Shown here: positions 1 to 8,906 of the stretch, piece by piece
How positions within the stretch are numbered: position 1 is the first letter of the stretch
How the letters are laid out: each line of letters begins with the position of its first letter
NCBI GenBank assembly: GCA_964560495.1
Contig: CAZLMM010000011.1
Span: 1-64,000, forward strand
Reading direction: 5' to 3'
Length of the DNA: 64,000 nt
Source of the DNA: UBA5069 sp964560495
GTDB taxonomy: Bacteria; Chloroflexota; Anaerolineae; Caldilineales; Caldilineaceae
The notes under the pieces: model-generated
Told to the model about the DNA's origin: nothing
Database searches by the model: none
The model's input: only the letters and a program-made list of their open reading frames with translations
Position numbers and translations under genes: made by a program

Positions 1-17
1 AACGCGATTTTTGCCGA

Positions 18-46
18 TTGACGCAGCGATCAAAATCTGCTATCCT
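18..46 (+). promoter_or_regulatory. Candidate sigma70-type promoter for the first importer
   Basis: TTGACG at 18-23 and TATCCT at 41-46 are separated by 17 bases, a near-consensus spacing. Transcription would start around position 53, leaving a leader of about 140 bases before the binding-protein gene. Read by eye only; no conserved neighbour was compared. Confidence 0.45.
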
Positions 47-191
47 GAGCGCGTTCTCATGCAGTGACACAATCTCCCTAAATGGCGTTGTCTTTCGTCA
101 ACGGTGTTTGCCCAGTGCTCGCTCCAATAGCGACATCTGTGTTTGTGTCCCTTGTTCAATCTATTCAGAATCACCACAGGAGGAAATGTAT

Positions 192-1592
192 ATGGCTCAG
201 GCAACACTATCCCGTCGCACCTTTTTAAAATTCGCCGGCGCCACCGTGGGCGTCGGCTTGTTGGCGGCCTGCGCGCCCGTAGGCACTACAGCGCCGGCCG
301 GCGAAAGCAGTGCGGCTCAACCGGCCGCAGAGCCCAGCCGACTCTGGGTGCTGCAAACGGCTGACTTCCATCCAGAGTACAATGAGTTCGTCAGCAAACA
401 CATGCAGGATTACGCTGCAGCGAAGGGGTGGGAACTGGAACTCACCGACGTGGCCGGCTTCGTGGCCGGCGGCGCTGAATTGCAAAAGATCGCCGCCCAG
501 GTGGCCGCCGACGACTCTCCCGACATGATCCAGCGCAATCTCAGCGTGCCGCTGTACAACCAGCTTGGGTTGATTGTGCCTGTCACCGAACTGGTGAACG
601 AGGTCGTCTCCAGGTATGGCGACACGGCGGCCCGCCAGAAGAAGGACCTGATGATCGGCGACGACTGGTATGCTGTGCCCTATCACACCCGTAGCGACGG
701 CGGCTGGGCGCGCAAGGATGTGTGGGACGCTGCGGGCATCGATGTGACGGCTATCGAGACATACGATGACCTGCGCGATGCATGTATGGAGGTTTCGGAT
801 CCGGCTGCGGAGATGTGGGGTTTTGGCATCACCGTAAATCGCGGCGGCGACGGTAGTTGGATGGTGCATCGTATTCTCCACTCGTTCGGCGCTACCTGGG
901 TGGATGAAACGGGACAATTTGTGACGCTCGATTCCCCGGAGGCTGTGCAGGCTGTGGAGTGGATGGTCGACACCTACACCAATCCCGCCTGGGAGAAGAT
1001 GCTACCGCCAGGCGTCCTGAGCTGGACTGACCCGACGAACAACGAAGCCTTCTTGGGCAGCAAGATCGCCTACACACAGAATGGCGGTACAGTCTATGCC
1101 AAAGCGGTGGTCGACCAGGTGCCCTTCGTGGGTGACATCATCTGGGATTACCCCAAAGGCGGTCCAGGGCTGCTCAAGTTCTTTGGCCTCAGCGCCATGA
1201 ACTTTGCCAAGATCACAGGCGGAAAGAACCCAGATGCAGCGAGCGAAATGATCCTCAGTTTCTTCGAAGATGAACCGATGAAGCAGACTTACAAGGTGGC
1301 GACCACCTATGCCCTGCCGGCCTACGCCAACATGTGGGACTGGGAGGAGATCACCAGCGTGCCCAACAGCATCGCCCAGAAAGACGGCGCGCTCGACCCG
1401 GCCGGCTGGAACGGCATTGCCTATCCTGGCCCCGCCACTGCGCAGATCGCCTCGGTGGATTCGCAAAACCTGGGCACCGACATGGTCGCCGCAGTGATCA
1501 CCGGCCAGGCGACTGCTGCGGAGGCGGTCAAGCAGACTTCGGAAGCGGCCATCAAGATCTTCCAGGAAATGGGCGCGCCTGGCGTGCAGTAA
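192..1592 (+). CDS. Extracellular sugar-binding lipoprotein of a CUT1 ABC importer (Tat signal)
   Basis: A 466-residue family 1 solute-binding protein that should capture a sugar or oligosaccharide outside the membrane and deliver it to the permease encoded next. The N-terminus has a twin-arginine motif (SRRTFLK, residues 7-13) followed by a lipobox (LLAAC, Cys27), so it is probably exported folded by Tat and then lipidated. The open frame extends upstream to 18, but the AGGAGG at 178-183 sits 8 bases before the ATG at 192 and only 2 bases before the ATG at 186, so 192 is preferred. The fused permease follows after a 220-base gap. The substrate cannot be read from the sequence. Confidence 0.88.
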   Translation: MAQATLSRRTFLKFAGATVGVGLLAACAPVGTTAPAGESSAAQPAAEPSRLWVLQTADFHPEYNEFVSKHMQDYAAAKGWELELTDVAGFVAGGAELQKIAAQVAADDSPDMIQRNLSVPLYNQLGLIVPVTELVNEVVSRYGDTAARQKKDLMIGDDWYAVPYHTRSDGGWARKDVWDAAGIDVTAIETYDDLRDACMEVSDPAAEMWGFGITVNRGGDGSWMVHRILHSFGATWVDETGQFVTLDSPEAVQAVEWMVDTYTNPAWEKMLPPGVLSWTDPTNNEAFLGSKIAYTQNGGTVYAKAVVDQVPFVGDIIWDYPKGGPGLLKFFGLSAMNFAKITGGKNPDAASEMILSFFEDEPMKQTYKVATTYALPAYANMWDWEEITSVPNSIAQKDGALDPAGWNGIAYPGPATAQIASVDSQNLGTDMVAAVITGQATAAEAVKQTSEAAIKIFQEMGAPGVQ

Positions 1593-1604
1593 GGATTACA
1601 ATTT

Positions 1605-1784
1605 CAGGTTTACGATTTGCGTTTTTGCATCTACCATGGTAGGGCACAAGGTGGACGGCGAAAGTACTCTGTTGGAGAAGACGCTGAGTTCGCCCCGCCC
1701 ATCTCATGCCCGTACAGGGATCGGCCCCTGACCTGGGATACACCAATGCGCCGCAAACGTCAGCAGGCGTAAATCGTGAACCTG
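1605..1784 (+). other. Intercistronic region with a long-range inverted repeat
   Basis: Between binding protein and permease, 1605-1618 and 1771-1784 are inverted copies matching at 13 of 14 positions, the exception being a possible G-U pair. A perfect 12-base palindrome, CTACCATGGTAG, lies inside at 1631-1642. Such a structure could uncouple the levels of binding protein and permease, but that is inference. I see no gene in the 220 bases. Confidence 0.35.
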
Positions 1785-1812
1785 AAACCTGAATCGGTGT
1801 AGGAGGAACCTC

Positions 1813-3795
1813 ATGAGCCAGACGACCCTTGCAGAGGTGCGTGCAGCGCCCACTACGACAGGCCGACCTATGAAGATGATATTACGCGATTGGCTGGGGC
1901 GCGACTGGGCAGCGGCCTACATCTTCGTCCTTCCGGCCGTCTTACTGATGGGCGGGTTGATTGCCTATCCGCTGCTGCGCGCCGTCTATATCAGCTTCAC
2001 CAACACCGTGTCGCTCAAGACCGGCCCTTTCGTGGGCTTGGATAACTATGTGACAGTGTGGACGGATCCGAACTTTCGCTCAGCGGTGAAGAACACGGTT
2101 GTTTACACCTTCTGGTCGGTCTTCTTCAAGTTCTGGCTGGGGCTGACCGTCGCGATCCTGTTGCACCGGCTGAAGCGATGGGGTGGCGTCCTCACCGCGG
2201 CCATCCTGTTGCCGTGGATTGTGCCTTCGGTGGTGGCGGCGATTGCCTGGAAAGGACTGCTCGATCCGGTCTACGGCGGCGTCAACCAGTTCCTGGTGCA
2301 GACAGGGCTTGTGGAAAAAGGCTTCTCCTGGCTCGGCTCCGTCAACACCGCCATGGCGTCTCTGGTCATGATCAACGTTTGGGCGGGCATTCCCTTCTTC
2401 ACCATCACGCTCCTGGCCGGTCTCAAAGCAATCGACAAAGAATACTACGAGGCGGCCACCATCGATGGCGCCAGCGCGTGGCGCTGTTTCTTGCACATCA
2501 CCCTGCCAGGTTTACAGTATGTAATCATCGTGGCGACGCTGCTGTCCACCATCTGGACCTTCAATAGCTTCGACATGATCTTCCTGCTCACTGGCGGCGG
2601 ACCAGTCAACATGACGCGCGTCTTCTCCATCCTGGCTTTCGAGGCTTTTGGCGCAGCGCGCTATGGCGTTGCCATCGCCATCGCCATCACCATGGCGCCC
2701 ATCCTACTCATCTTCATCTTCGCGCTTGGCCGCCACATGTCCGCTGGCAGCCATCATGAAGAACGCAGCAGCCAGGAGCGCCAGGGAGTCCTGGCGCAGG
2801 TGTGGAACGTGATTGTCTTGCCCGTGCGGATGTTCTTGAAGGCGTTGACCGGTCTGTTCTTCATCATCAACAACGCGGCGGAAACCGCCTTCGAGCGGAT
2901 CGGTTGGGCGCTCCAGTCAATCTTCGTTGGCAAATCGCAGGCGCGCCAGAGTCAGGCGCGGCGCGTGCGCCACGTGGTGGTCGAGGTCGCCGCGGCCGTG
3001 CTTCTGGCGGCCTTCCTCATCTTCGAGCTGCTGCCCTTCTATTGGACCCTGATCACGGCCTTCAAGAGCACCAGCCAGGTCGTCGCCTTCGACTCGGTCT
3101 TCTGGCCCGCCCCGTGGACAATGGAGCAGTTCGTAACGCTCTTCGGCCCCACTCGCAGATTCGTCCTCTGGTATCAGAATACCGTCTTTGTAGCAGTCGT
3201 TGCCACGCTTCTCTCTGTGCTCGTCGCAGCGTTGGCTGGCTATGGCCTGACGCGCCTGAAGTGGCGCGGCTCCAACATCTTGGGCAGCGCTGTGCTCATC
3301 GCTTACCTGATGCCGGCCATCATGATGTTCATCCCCATGTACCAGATCTTCACCGCTCTGCGGTTGACCAACAGCCTAGCGGGCCTGATGGTGGCCTATC
3401 CCACCTTTGCCCTACCCTTCGCCATCTGGTTGATGATGGGATACTATGCCTCAATCCCCAAAGAGATGGAAGAAGCCGCGCTGATCGACGGCTGCAATCA
3501 CTTCCAGGCGTTCTGGAAAGTGGTGCTGCCGTTGGTGATGCCTGCCCTGATGGCAGCCGCTATGTTTGCGGTCACGCTCGTGTGGAAGGAATTTATCTTC
3601 GCCTACATCTTCCTGTCCAAAGACAAGCTCTACACGCTCACCATCGGCATGGCGCAGATGATCATCGGCGACGTTCTGCCTTGGGGTGAGCTATCCGCCG
3701 CTGCCCTGCTCATGTCCATCCCGGTGGCGGTGCTCTATCTGGTCGGTCAGCGTTTTATGGTCTCCGGGCTGACCGCCGGCGCGGTGAAGGGGTAA
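1813..3795 (+). CDS. Fused CUT1 ABC permease (MalF-like plus MalG-like halves in one chain)
   Basis: A 660-residue membrane protein combining the two permease subunits that are normally separate proteins. Residues about 1-305 form a MalF-type unit whose cytoplasmic EAA loop (EAATIDGASAW) lies near 212-222. Residues about 305-395 form a linker with charged and amphipathic stretches. Residues about 395-660 form a MalG-type unit with its own EAA loop (EAALIDGCNHF) near 553-563 and the usual GLTAGAVKG tail. The frame is continuous, with no stop or shift at the junction. AGGAGG precedes the ATG at 1813. It partners with the upstream binding protein. No ATPase is adjacent, so a shared ATPase is inferred. 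All other permeases in this window are separate pairs. Confidence 0.9.
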   Translation: MSQTTLAEVRAAPTTTGRPMKMILRDWLGRDWAAAYIFVLPAVLLMGGLIAYPLLRAVYISFTNTVSLKTGPFVGLDNYVTVWTDPNFRSAVKNTVVYTFWSVFFKFWLGLTVAILLHRLKRWGGVLTAAILLPWIVPSVVAAIAWKGLLDPVYGGVNQFLVQTGLVEKGFSWLGSVNTAMASLVMINVWAGIPFFTITLLAGLKAIDKEYYEAATIDGASAWRCFLHITLPGLQYVIIVATLLSTIWTFNSFDMIFLLTGGGPVNMTRVFSILAFEAFGAARYGVAIAIAITMAPILLIFIFALGRHMSAGSHHEERSSQERQGVLAQVWNVIVLPVRMFLKALTGLFFIINNAAETAFERIGWALQSIFVGKSQARQSQARRVRHVVVEVAAAVLLAAFLIFELLPFYWTLITAFKSTSQVVAFDSVFWPAPWTMEQFVTLFGPTRRFVLWYQNTVFVAVVATLLSVLVAALAGYGLTRLKWRGSNILGSAVLIAYLMPAIMMFIPMYQIFTALRLTNSLAGLMVAYPTFALPFAIWLMMGYYASIPKEMEEAALIDGCNHFQAFWKVVLPLVMPALMAAAMFAVTLVWKEFIFAYIFLSKDKLYTLTIGMAQMIIGDVLPWGELSAAALLMSIPVAVLYLVGQRFMVSGLTAGAVKG

Positions 3796-3802
3796 ACGCG
3801 AA

Positions 3803-3852
3803 AAAAAGCGAAAGTCACTGAGGGCAGCTGCCCTCAGTGACTTTCGCTTTTT
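3803..3852. terminator. Perfect 50-base palindrome, bidirectional terminator
   Basis: A 25-base arm (3803-3827) is followed immediately by its exact complement (3828-3852), ending in A/T runs on both sides. It lies between convergent genes ending at 3795 (+) and 3926 (-). It can therefore act as a rho-independent terminator in both directions. Confidence 0.85.
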
Positions 3853-3925
3853 CCCATACGTCCCATTTTCCAGAAACTCGCCGCTGTCGTGAAGTCGCTC
3901 CCAGCCTCCTCTTGAACACCTGATC

Positions 3926-5368
3926 TCAGCCCTGCAATACCCGTTCAATTTCCACAGCAATTGCCTCGATGAGCAATTCTAAACAGCCCGCGGCCAGGAT
4001 CGACGGCTCTTCCTGATACAACCCTTGGCCATAGCGTTCTCTGGGCAAGAGATAGGCCACCGGCATATCGCCGGCCAGCGGCGAAACCAGCAATGTAACC
4101 TGGGGAAAACGCCGGCGCAGCTCTGTTTGCAGCAAGCTGTACGGTTCGCCGCCGGTCGTGATCCACAGAGCGTCGCCCAGCCGATGAATCGAAAAATGAA
4201 AGGTGTAGGTTGGCGTGTTGGGCAGGCGCGCCACGCGGCTCTGCCAGCGCCGCACTCGTTCAGCGCGCGCACCGAAATTGCGGGCAGCAATCGCGTCGCC
4301 AGCCTGATCGGCCGCGCGCTGGGCAGCTAGCCACTTCTCGAGTTCAGTTTCCAGCGCCTCTGGCTGGGGGCGCGGCTTTTGTGGCAGCTCAACCGTTAAA
4401 TTGCCGCCATGAAATACCTTCGTCTGCGCTCTACGCTCTGGAGGAAAGGGTGTTGCCGCCCACGTGCCAAGCGTGGCGCCTGAGATCACCGGTCCCGCGT
4501 AGGCAAAATCCGTGGCTGGCGGCGACATAGCTTCAAGGATCGCCAGTGCAGCGTAGCCGAGCTGGCGTCCGTTGGCATCGGCTACTGCCGGGTCACCCTG
4601 GTGACAGCGCACCGAACCGAGATCGCCGCAAGCGCCGAGCGCGAAAACGCAGAGCGCACCCGTTGCCTTCTCGATCACCTCGCGCATGGCGCCCACGTAA
4701 TCTGGGCTGATGAGCGTGTTCTCCCAAGCCAGGTTGGTGGGATGACAGCCATAGTTGACAAGCACTGCGGTCGTCTGACCGTTGTGGTCGCTCATACGGG
4801 CTGCAATGACAGTGTCATCTGCTACGCCATCCGGGTTATAGCCGCAGGCGAAAAGAGCGTTGGCATCATCCCAATAGTCGCGGTTGGCAGCCATATTGCA
4901 GCGTCCTTGTCCATAGGTGATGACCGTCTCCTGCATCTCGGCGACGGCAGTGGTCGCGGCCGCGGCCATGCGGTGATAGACCTGCTGCAAATACGGTTCG
5001 ATCAGTTCGCCGCCTGGAAAGTGTTCTCGGTCCGGCGAGGTGTTGCCCGCGGCGTGGCTGTGGGAATAGGTGACGATCACCCGGTCGGGGGCGACGCCGC
5101 TGGCGCGACTGACGGCGTCGATAAGCGCCTGCTGCTGAGATCCCTCCATACCGATATGATCGAGCTGAAGGCGCAGCAACGGCTCGCCGCCGCCAATGGG
5201 AGCAAAAGCCAACGCCTCGCCGGTCAACGGCCGATGGATTCCAGTGGCGCGATGATGACGCGCCGCGCCCCACATGGGATGATACATGCCAACCGGCGGC
5301 GTGATGTCGGCGCGGGCTATGCCAAAGCGCACATGTGAAGTGGGTGTGTGAACTAATGTGGTGCTCAT
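3926..5368 (-). CDS. Neutral/alkaline ceramidase N-terminal-domain-like protein
   Basis: A 480-residue protein resembling the N-terminal domain of neutral/alkaline non-lysosomal ceramidases. That fold is widely annotated in sugar catabolic clusters where its real substrate is unknown. The start GIARADITPPVG, the TYSHSHAAG segment (residues about 100-108, probable metal ligands) and a late G-D-M-P-V-A-Y-L-L-P region are typical. There is no signal peptide, so it is probably cytoplasmic. Its ATG overlaps the stop of the upstream aldolase gene by four bases (ATGA), so the two are co-transcribed. An amidase or other metal-dependent hydrolase acting on the imported compound is possible; true ceramidase activity is unlikely from context. 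Confidence 0.7.
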   Translation of the reverse strand: MSTTLVHTPTSHVRFGIARADITPPVGMYHPMWGAARHHRATGIHRPLTGEALAFAPIGGGEPLLRLQLDHIGMEGSQQQALIDAVSRASGVAPDRVIVTYSHSHAAGNTSPDREHFPGGELIEPYLQQVYHRMAAAATTAVAEMQETVITYGQGRCNMAANRDYWDDANALFACGYNPDGVADDTVIAARMSDHNGQTTAVLVNYGCHPTNLAWENTLISPDYVGAMREVIEKATGALCVFALGACGDLGSVRCHQGDPAVADANGRQLGYAALAILEAMSPPATDFAYAGPVISGATLGTWAATPFPPERRAQTKVFHGGNLTVELPQKPRPQPEALETELEKWLAAQRAADQAGDAIAARNFGARAERVRRWQSRVARLPNTPTYTFHFSIHRLGDALWITTGGEPYSLLQTELRRRFPQVTLLVSPLAGDMPVAYLLPRERYGQGLYQEEPSILAAGCLELLIEAIAVEIERVLQG

Positions 5369-6264
5369 CGTGTGAATAACTCCTCGACATCAGTCAGAAT
5401 ATCATCGAGTTCGCGCACATCCTCGTCATCCAGCGCAGCGCCCGGCGCTCGCGAAACATTCGTGGCGATCACACCGCGACGGCGCAGCACTTCCTTGTAG
5501 ACGGCAACACCATAGAGCCGCTCGTAGTTGATCAAGGGCAGGAGCCGGTTGAACAATTGGCGCGCGCCTGACTCATCGCTCGCCTCCAACTTGCTCCAGA
5601 TCGCGACGTGAATGTCCGCTGCCTGACAGGCGGGCATGTTGCCGCACGCGCCGCGTCGCCATTCGTCGATCATGTAGATCCCACCCTGCCCGCCAAAGAC
5701 ACCGCGACAGGCATCGCCAGCTATCTTGATGGTTTCGCTGAGCTTGCGCGGCTCTGGCGAGGTCTCCTCTTTGATGTACTGAACCTGCTCTAGCGCGCGG
5801 CACATACGGGCGAGCAGCGCTGCGCTCATGGGTGTGCCCAGGGGTGGTTCATAGTTCTGAATGCAGATGGGAATCTCCAGGGCATGGGACAGCGCCTGAT
5901 AATACGCGTAGCAGCCTTCGGCGTTGGGATGCAGCACATGGGGGGGCATCGCCATGACGCCATCTGCACCGACGGCTTGAGCGAAGAGGCTCAGTTCCAC
6001 GGCTGGCAGTATATGCCCCGCCGTTGTCGTCGCCACGATTGGAATCTGCCCCTTTGCCTCGGAACAGACAATCTCGATCCAACGCTTGCGCTCATCGTCG
6101 GAAAGCGTGGAGAATTCGCTGGCGTTGGCCGGACCGACCAGACCGTGTGCGCCCGCCTCGATGCAAAAACGCACCTGTCTGCGTAAGCTCGCCTCGTCCA
6201 ACTCGTAACCTTCGGTGAATGGAGTGATGACGATCACAAAAATCCCGCGCCACGGGTGACTCAT
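5365..6264 (-). CDS. Dihydrodipicolinate synthase/N-acetylneuraminate lyase family aldolase
   Basis: A 299-residue class I aldolase or dehydratase of the DapA/NanA superfamily. The Schiff-base lysine is visible in the segment VQYIKEETSPEP (residues about 162-173), and the catalytic tyrosine region is CIQNYEPPLG. The GTTGE loop of true DapA is replaced by GPANASEF, which argues for a sugar-acid aldolase or dehydratase rather than lysine biosynthesis. The start at 6264 (MSHPWRG) was chosen over an upstream ATG at 6333 because AAAGGAAA lies just before it and family members begin here. It overlaps the following ceramidase-like gene by four bases. The pair is divergent from the isomerase at 6349. 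Confidence 0.82.
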   Translation of the reverse strand: MSHPWRGIFVIVITPFTEGYELDEASLRRQVRFCIEAGAHGLVGPANASEFSTLSDDERKRWIEIVCSEAKGQIPIVATTTAGHILPAVELSLFAQAVGADGVMAMPPHVLHPNAEGCYAYYQALSHALEIPICIQNYEPPLGTPMSAALLARMCRALEQVQYIKEETSPEPRKLSETIKIAGDACRGVFGGQGGIYMIDEWRRGACGNMPACQAADIHVAIWSKLEASDESGARQLFNRLLPLINYERLYGVAVYKEVLRRRGVIATNVSRAPGAALDDEDVRELDDILTDVEELFTR

Positions 6265-6293
6265 GGCTCTTTTCCTTTCAACTTGGGTTCGGA

Positions 6294-6299
6294 TATAAT
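6294..6299 (+). promoter_or_regulatory. TATAAT box upstream of the sugar isomerase
   Basis: A perfect TATAAT lies 50 bases before the ATG at 6349, in the gap from the divergent aldolase gene. No good -35 hexamer is seen 16-18 bases upstream, so an activator or an extended contact may be needed. Confidence 0.35.
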
Positions 6300-6348
6300 G
6301 AAGTGCATCTCCAATTCTACCAACATTCCACACAAAGTCGAGATTGCC

Positions 6349-7155
6349 ATGTCATTCAAACTTGCCTGTAGTACATTACGTTGGAAAAACCCTGATCTGG
6401 AACCCGCTCTGGAAGAACTGAAGCAAGCTGGCTGGGAAGGATGGGAGGGGCGATTGCCCCTGGATTGGCTCGGCACGCCCCAGCGCGTGCGACGCATCTG
6501 CGCCAATGTGGGCTTGCCGTTGGCTGTTTACACGGCAGGCGGCTCGCCTGACCAGCGCGACTACAACAACGTCGAGCTAAACAAGCGACGCATGGAATTC
6601 GCCGCCGAGGTGGGCGCGGATTGCTTGATGTTCATGAATGGCGACAAACCCACAGATCGAGCCGTCAATCAGGATGATTTGCGCCACGCGGCCGAAGGAG
6701 CGGAGATGTGGGCCGAGTATGCTGCATCGCTTGGATTGGAGTTGAGTTATCACATCCACACCAATCTGCTTGTGGATTCCATTGAGGATTGGCGCTTCTA
6801 CATGAGCCTGCTCAAGGCCGCCAGGCTCTGTATCGATGTCTCCCACGCCCAGCTCTGGGGCTACGATGCGGCCCAATCGCTGCGGGATTTCCGCAGTCAG
6901 CTTAACTATGTCCACTTACAGGACTACGCTTCGTGCGCCCGACGCGAGGACGGTTTCTATCTGCCCGAATGGGTGGACGTAGGTCAGGCGAACAATGTCG
7001 ATTTCGCCGCAGTGCGCCGGGCGTTGGAAGAGATCGGCTACCAACGCTGGGTGACTGCCGTGCCGGGCGCCTCGATCCCTGGTCAGGAAGACGCCATCAG
7101 CGAAGCGCGGCGCAGCCGCAGAATGGCAGAGTACTTACGGGGGATTGGGTATTGA
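6349..7155 (+). CDS. Sugar phosphate isomerase/epimerase family TIM barrel
   Basis: A 268-residue xylose-isomerase-like TIM barrel, a family that interconverts keto and aldo sugars or epimerises them using a divalent metal. Segments LSYHIHTNLL (about residues 135-144), CIDVSHAQLWG and YVHLQDY carry the Glu/His/Asp metal ligands expected of the fold. The open frame begins at 6256, but the conserved beginning of the family matches MSFKLACSTLRW, so the ATG at 6349 is used; the ribosome-binding site there is weak. It is convergent with the dehydrogenase gene, with only six bases between the stops. Substrate unknown. Confidence 0.75.
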   Translation: MSFKLACSTLRWKNPDLEPALEELKQAGWEGWEGRLPLDWLGTPQRVRRICANVGLPLAVYTAGGSPDQRDYNNVELNKRRMEFAAEVGADCLMFMNGDKPTDRAVNQDDLRHAAEGAEMWAEYAASLGLELSYHIHTNLLVDSIEDWRFYMSLLKAARLCIDVSHAQLWGYDAAQSLRDFRSQLNYVHLQDYASCARREDGFYLPEWVDVGQANNVDFAAVRRALEEIGYQRWVTAVPGASIPGQEDAISEARRSRRMAEYLRGIGY

Positions 7156-7161
7156 GTCGGA

Positions 7162-8115
7162 TCAATACCCTTTACGCTTGTCGATGACGTTGAGCGGCCT
7201 CTCGCCGGCCAGATAGCGCTCCAGGTTCTGCATGAACAACTCGTAGATCATGCGGGGACGGTGCTGCGACATGCCTGCACGATGGGGCGTGAGGATGAGG
7301 TTCGGCGTATCCCATAGGGGACTCTCCGGCGGCAGCGGCTCCTTCTCTGTCACATCTAAACCGGCGCCAGCGATGACGCCAGCCTGCAACGCATCGCTCA
7401 ACGCCGGCTCGTCGACGATGCCGCCGCGGGTCACGTTGATCAGGTAGGCGGTCGGCTTCATCAGCGCCAGCTCCTGCGCACCGATGAGGTGATAGGTCTC
7501 CGTCGTGAGGGGGCAGGCTGCCATCACCACGTCGGAGCGCTGAAGCAGGCTGTGCAAGTTCTCACGGGTGAATGGCTTCAATTCGGCTACGTAATTCGGC
7601 TTGTCAGTGCGTTTGGGGTCAATGGCAAGGATGGTCATGTTGTAGCCAAGTGAGCGCTGGGCCATTTGGACGCCGAAACCGCCAAGACCAATCAAACCCA
7701 GCGTTCCGCCTGCCAGCTCGATGCTGGCGCCGCCGCCCCAGTGCTTGCGCTTCTGGTTATCCCACGACGTGATGATGCCGCGCGTCAGCGCCAGAAGCAA
7801 CGCCCATGCATGCTCTGCGCCCTGGCTGGCGTACAGCCCGGCCACGTTGCTGATCATTACTTCGTCGCGCTCGATGATTTCAGGGAAAAGAAACTTGTCC
7901 ATGCCAGTGCTGAAGGATTGGATCCAGCGTAACCTGGGCGCAGCGGCGCAGACAGGCGGCTTGAACCAGCCAAGGATGACCTCGACCTCTGGCGCGGCGC
8001 GCTCCGCCTCAGCATCGTCAGCGACGTACACGGCCTCGTGTCCATAGCGGGCCGCCAAATCTTGCAGCGCGCTGATCTGATCGGGTGTAAAAGGATAATG
8101 GATCAAGATTTTCAT
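7162..8115 (-). CDS. D-isomer-specific 2-hydroxyacid dehydrogenase
   Basis: A 317-residue NAD(P)-dependent dehydrogenase of the SerA/GyaR family, which reduces a 2-oxoacid to the D-2-hydroxyacid or the reverse. The nucleotide-binding motif GLIGLGGFG is near residue 140. The catalytic triad is visible as Arg in INVTRGG (about 230), Glu in VTEKEPL (about 259) and His in LTPHRAG (about 279). It is the downstream neighbour of the aldolase, isomerase and MaoC genes, which suggests a role in sugar-acid or hydroxyacid breakdown. Glyoxylate/hydroxypyruvate reductase is a likely alternative name; the sequence does not distinguish. Confidence 0.85.
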   Translation of the reverse strand: MKILIHYPFTPDQISALQDLAARYGHEAVYVADDAEAERAAPEVEVILGWFKPPVCAAAPRLRWIQSFSTGMDKFLFPEIIERDEVMISNVAGLYASQGAEHAWALLLALTRGIITSWDNQKRKHWGGGASIELAGGTLGLIGLGGFGVQMAQRSLGYNMTILAIDPKRTDKPNYVAELKPFTRENLHSLLQRSDVVMAACPLTTETYHLIGAQELALMKPTAYLINVTRGGIVDEPALSDALQAGVIAGAGLDVTEKEPLPPESPLWDTPNLILTPHRAGMSQHRPRMIYELFMQNLERYLAGERPLNVIDKRKGY

Positions 8116-8292
8116 AGGGAATAACTCGCAGATAGTTGGTTGACTGACGTTGTTGATGGATTATTGTTGATGGGCTGTTGCCGATGGCTATTTCAGGATT
8201 GTAGCCGAATGTCTCACAATCAGCACAACGGCGACAACGTCGGGTGCTGCTGCTGTGAAGATTAACAAATCCTCATTTGAGAAAGGCAAATC

Positions 8293-8748
8293 ATGTCCGA
8301 GATCATATTCTGGGAAGACTTTGTGGTCGGGGCGACTTTTGACTTGGGTGAACGAGCCATCTCCAGAGACGAAATCATCAACTTCGCCCGCCAATTCGAC
8401 CCGCAACCATTTCATGTTGACGAAGCCGCGGCGCAAGAATCCATGTTTGGCGGGTTGATCGCCAGCGGCTGGCATACGTGCAGCCTGCTCATGCGCCTGA
8501 TGTGCGACGGCTATCTGTTGCGCTCGGCCAGCCTCGGCTCGCCCGGTGTGGAACAGATCCGCTGGTTGCGACCGGTGCGCCCCGGAGATCTCTTGCGGGG
8601 GCGGATGACCGTGCTGGAAACGCGGTCATCTCAAAGCAAGCCAGATCGGGGCGTCGTGCGCTCGCGTTTCGAGCTGTTCAGCCAGCGCGATGAATTGGTG
8701 ATGAGCATGGAAGGGCTGGGGATGTTTCGCAAGCGCGACGTCGCATGA
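8293..8748 (+). CDS. MaoC-family hot-dog dehydratase
   Basis: A 151-residue single hot-dog protein of the MaoC/(R)-enoyl-CoA hydratase family. The hydratase motif is seen as FDPQPFHVDE (about residues 36-45), supplying the catalytic Asp and His, followed by GLIASGWHT. The GAAAGG-like ribosome site lies 7 bases before the ATG at 8293. Members act on acyl-CoA intermediates, for example in fatty-acid or branched-chain catabolism. A self-complementary hairpin follows at 8846. Substrate unknown. Confidence 0.85.
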   Translation: MSEIIFWEDFVVGATFDLGERAISRDEIINFARQFDPQPFHVDEAAAQESMFGGLIASGWHTCSLLMRLMCDGYLLRSASLGSPGVEQIRWLRPVRPGDLLRGRMTVLETRSSQSKPDRGVVRSRFELFSQRDELVMSMEGLGMFRKRDVA

Positions 8749-8845
8749 TCAACACAAGAGCCCGGCTCGAAAACCACTTTTCCACAGAAAGCGCACAGGA
8801 GCATACAGAAATTCGCTAAGTAACCGCCCAGAAATAACTTCCTGT

Positions 8846-8888
8846 TTCGCACCTTCCAGGAAGCTCGGAGCTTCCTGGAAGGTGCGAA
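8846..8888. terminator. Perfect 20-bp hairpin between convergent genes (repeat family B, copy 1)
   Basis: Arms 8846-8865 and 8869-8888 are exact complements around a three-base CGG loop, placed between the MaoC gene (+) and the unknown gene at 8907 (-). The core ACCTTCCAGGAAGCT recurs in altered form at 26804, also at a convergent junction. No U-tract follows, so it could be a repeat used as a transcript end rather than a classical terminator. Confidence 0.6.
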
Positions 8889-8906
8889 GTAATATTTTGA
8901 CAATCA

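Noticed and set aside
5365..6264. Assignment of the aldolase as lysine-pathway dapA
   Set aside because: The GTTGE loop is replaced and the gene overlaps a ceramidase-like gene in a catabolic setting.
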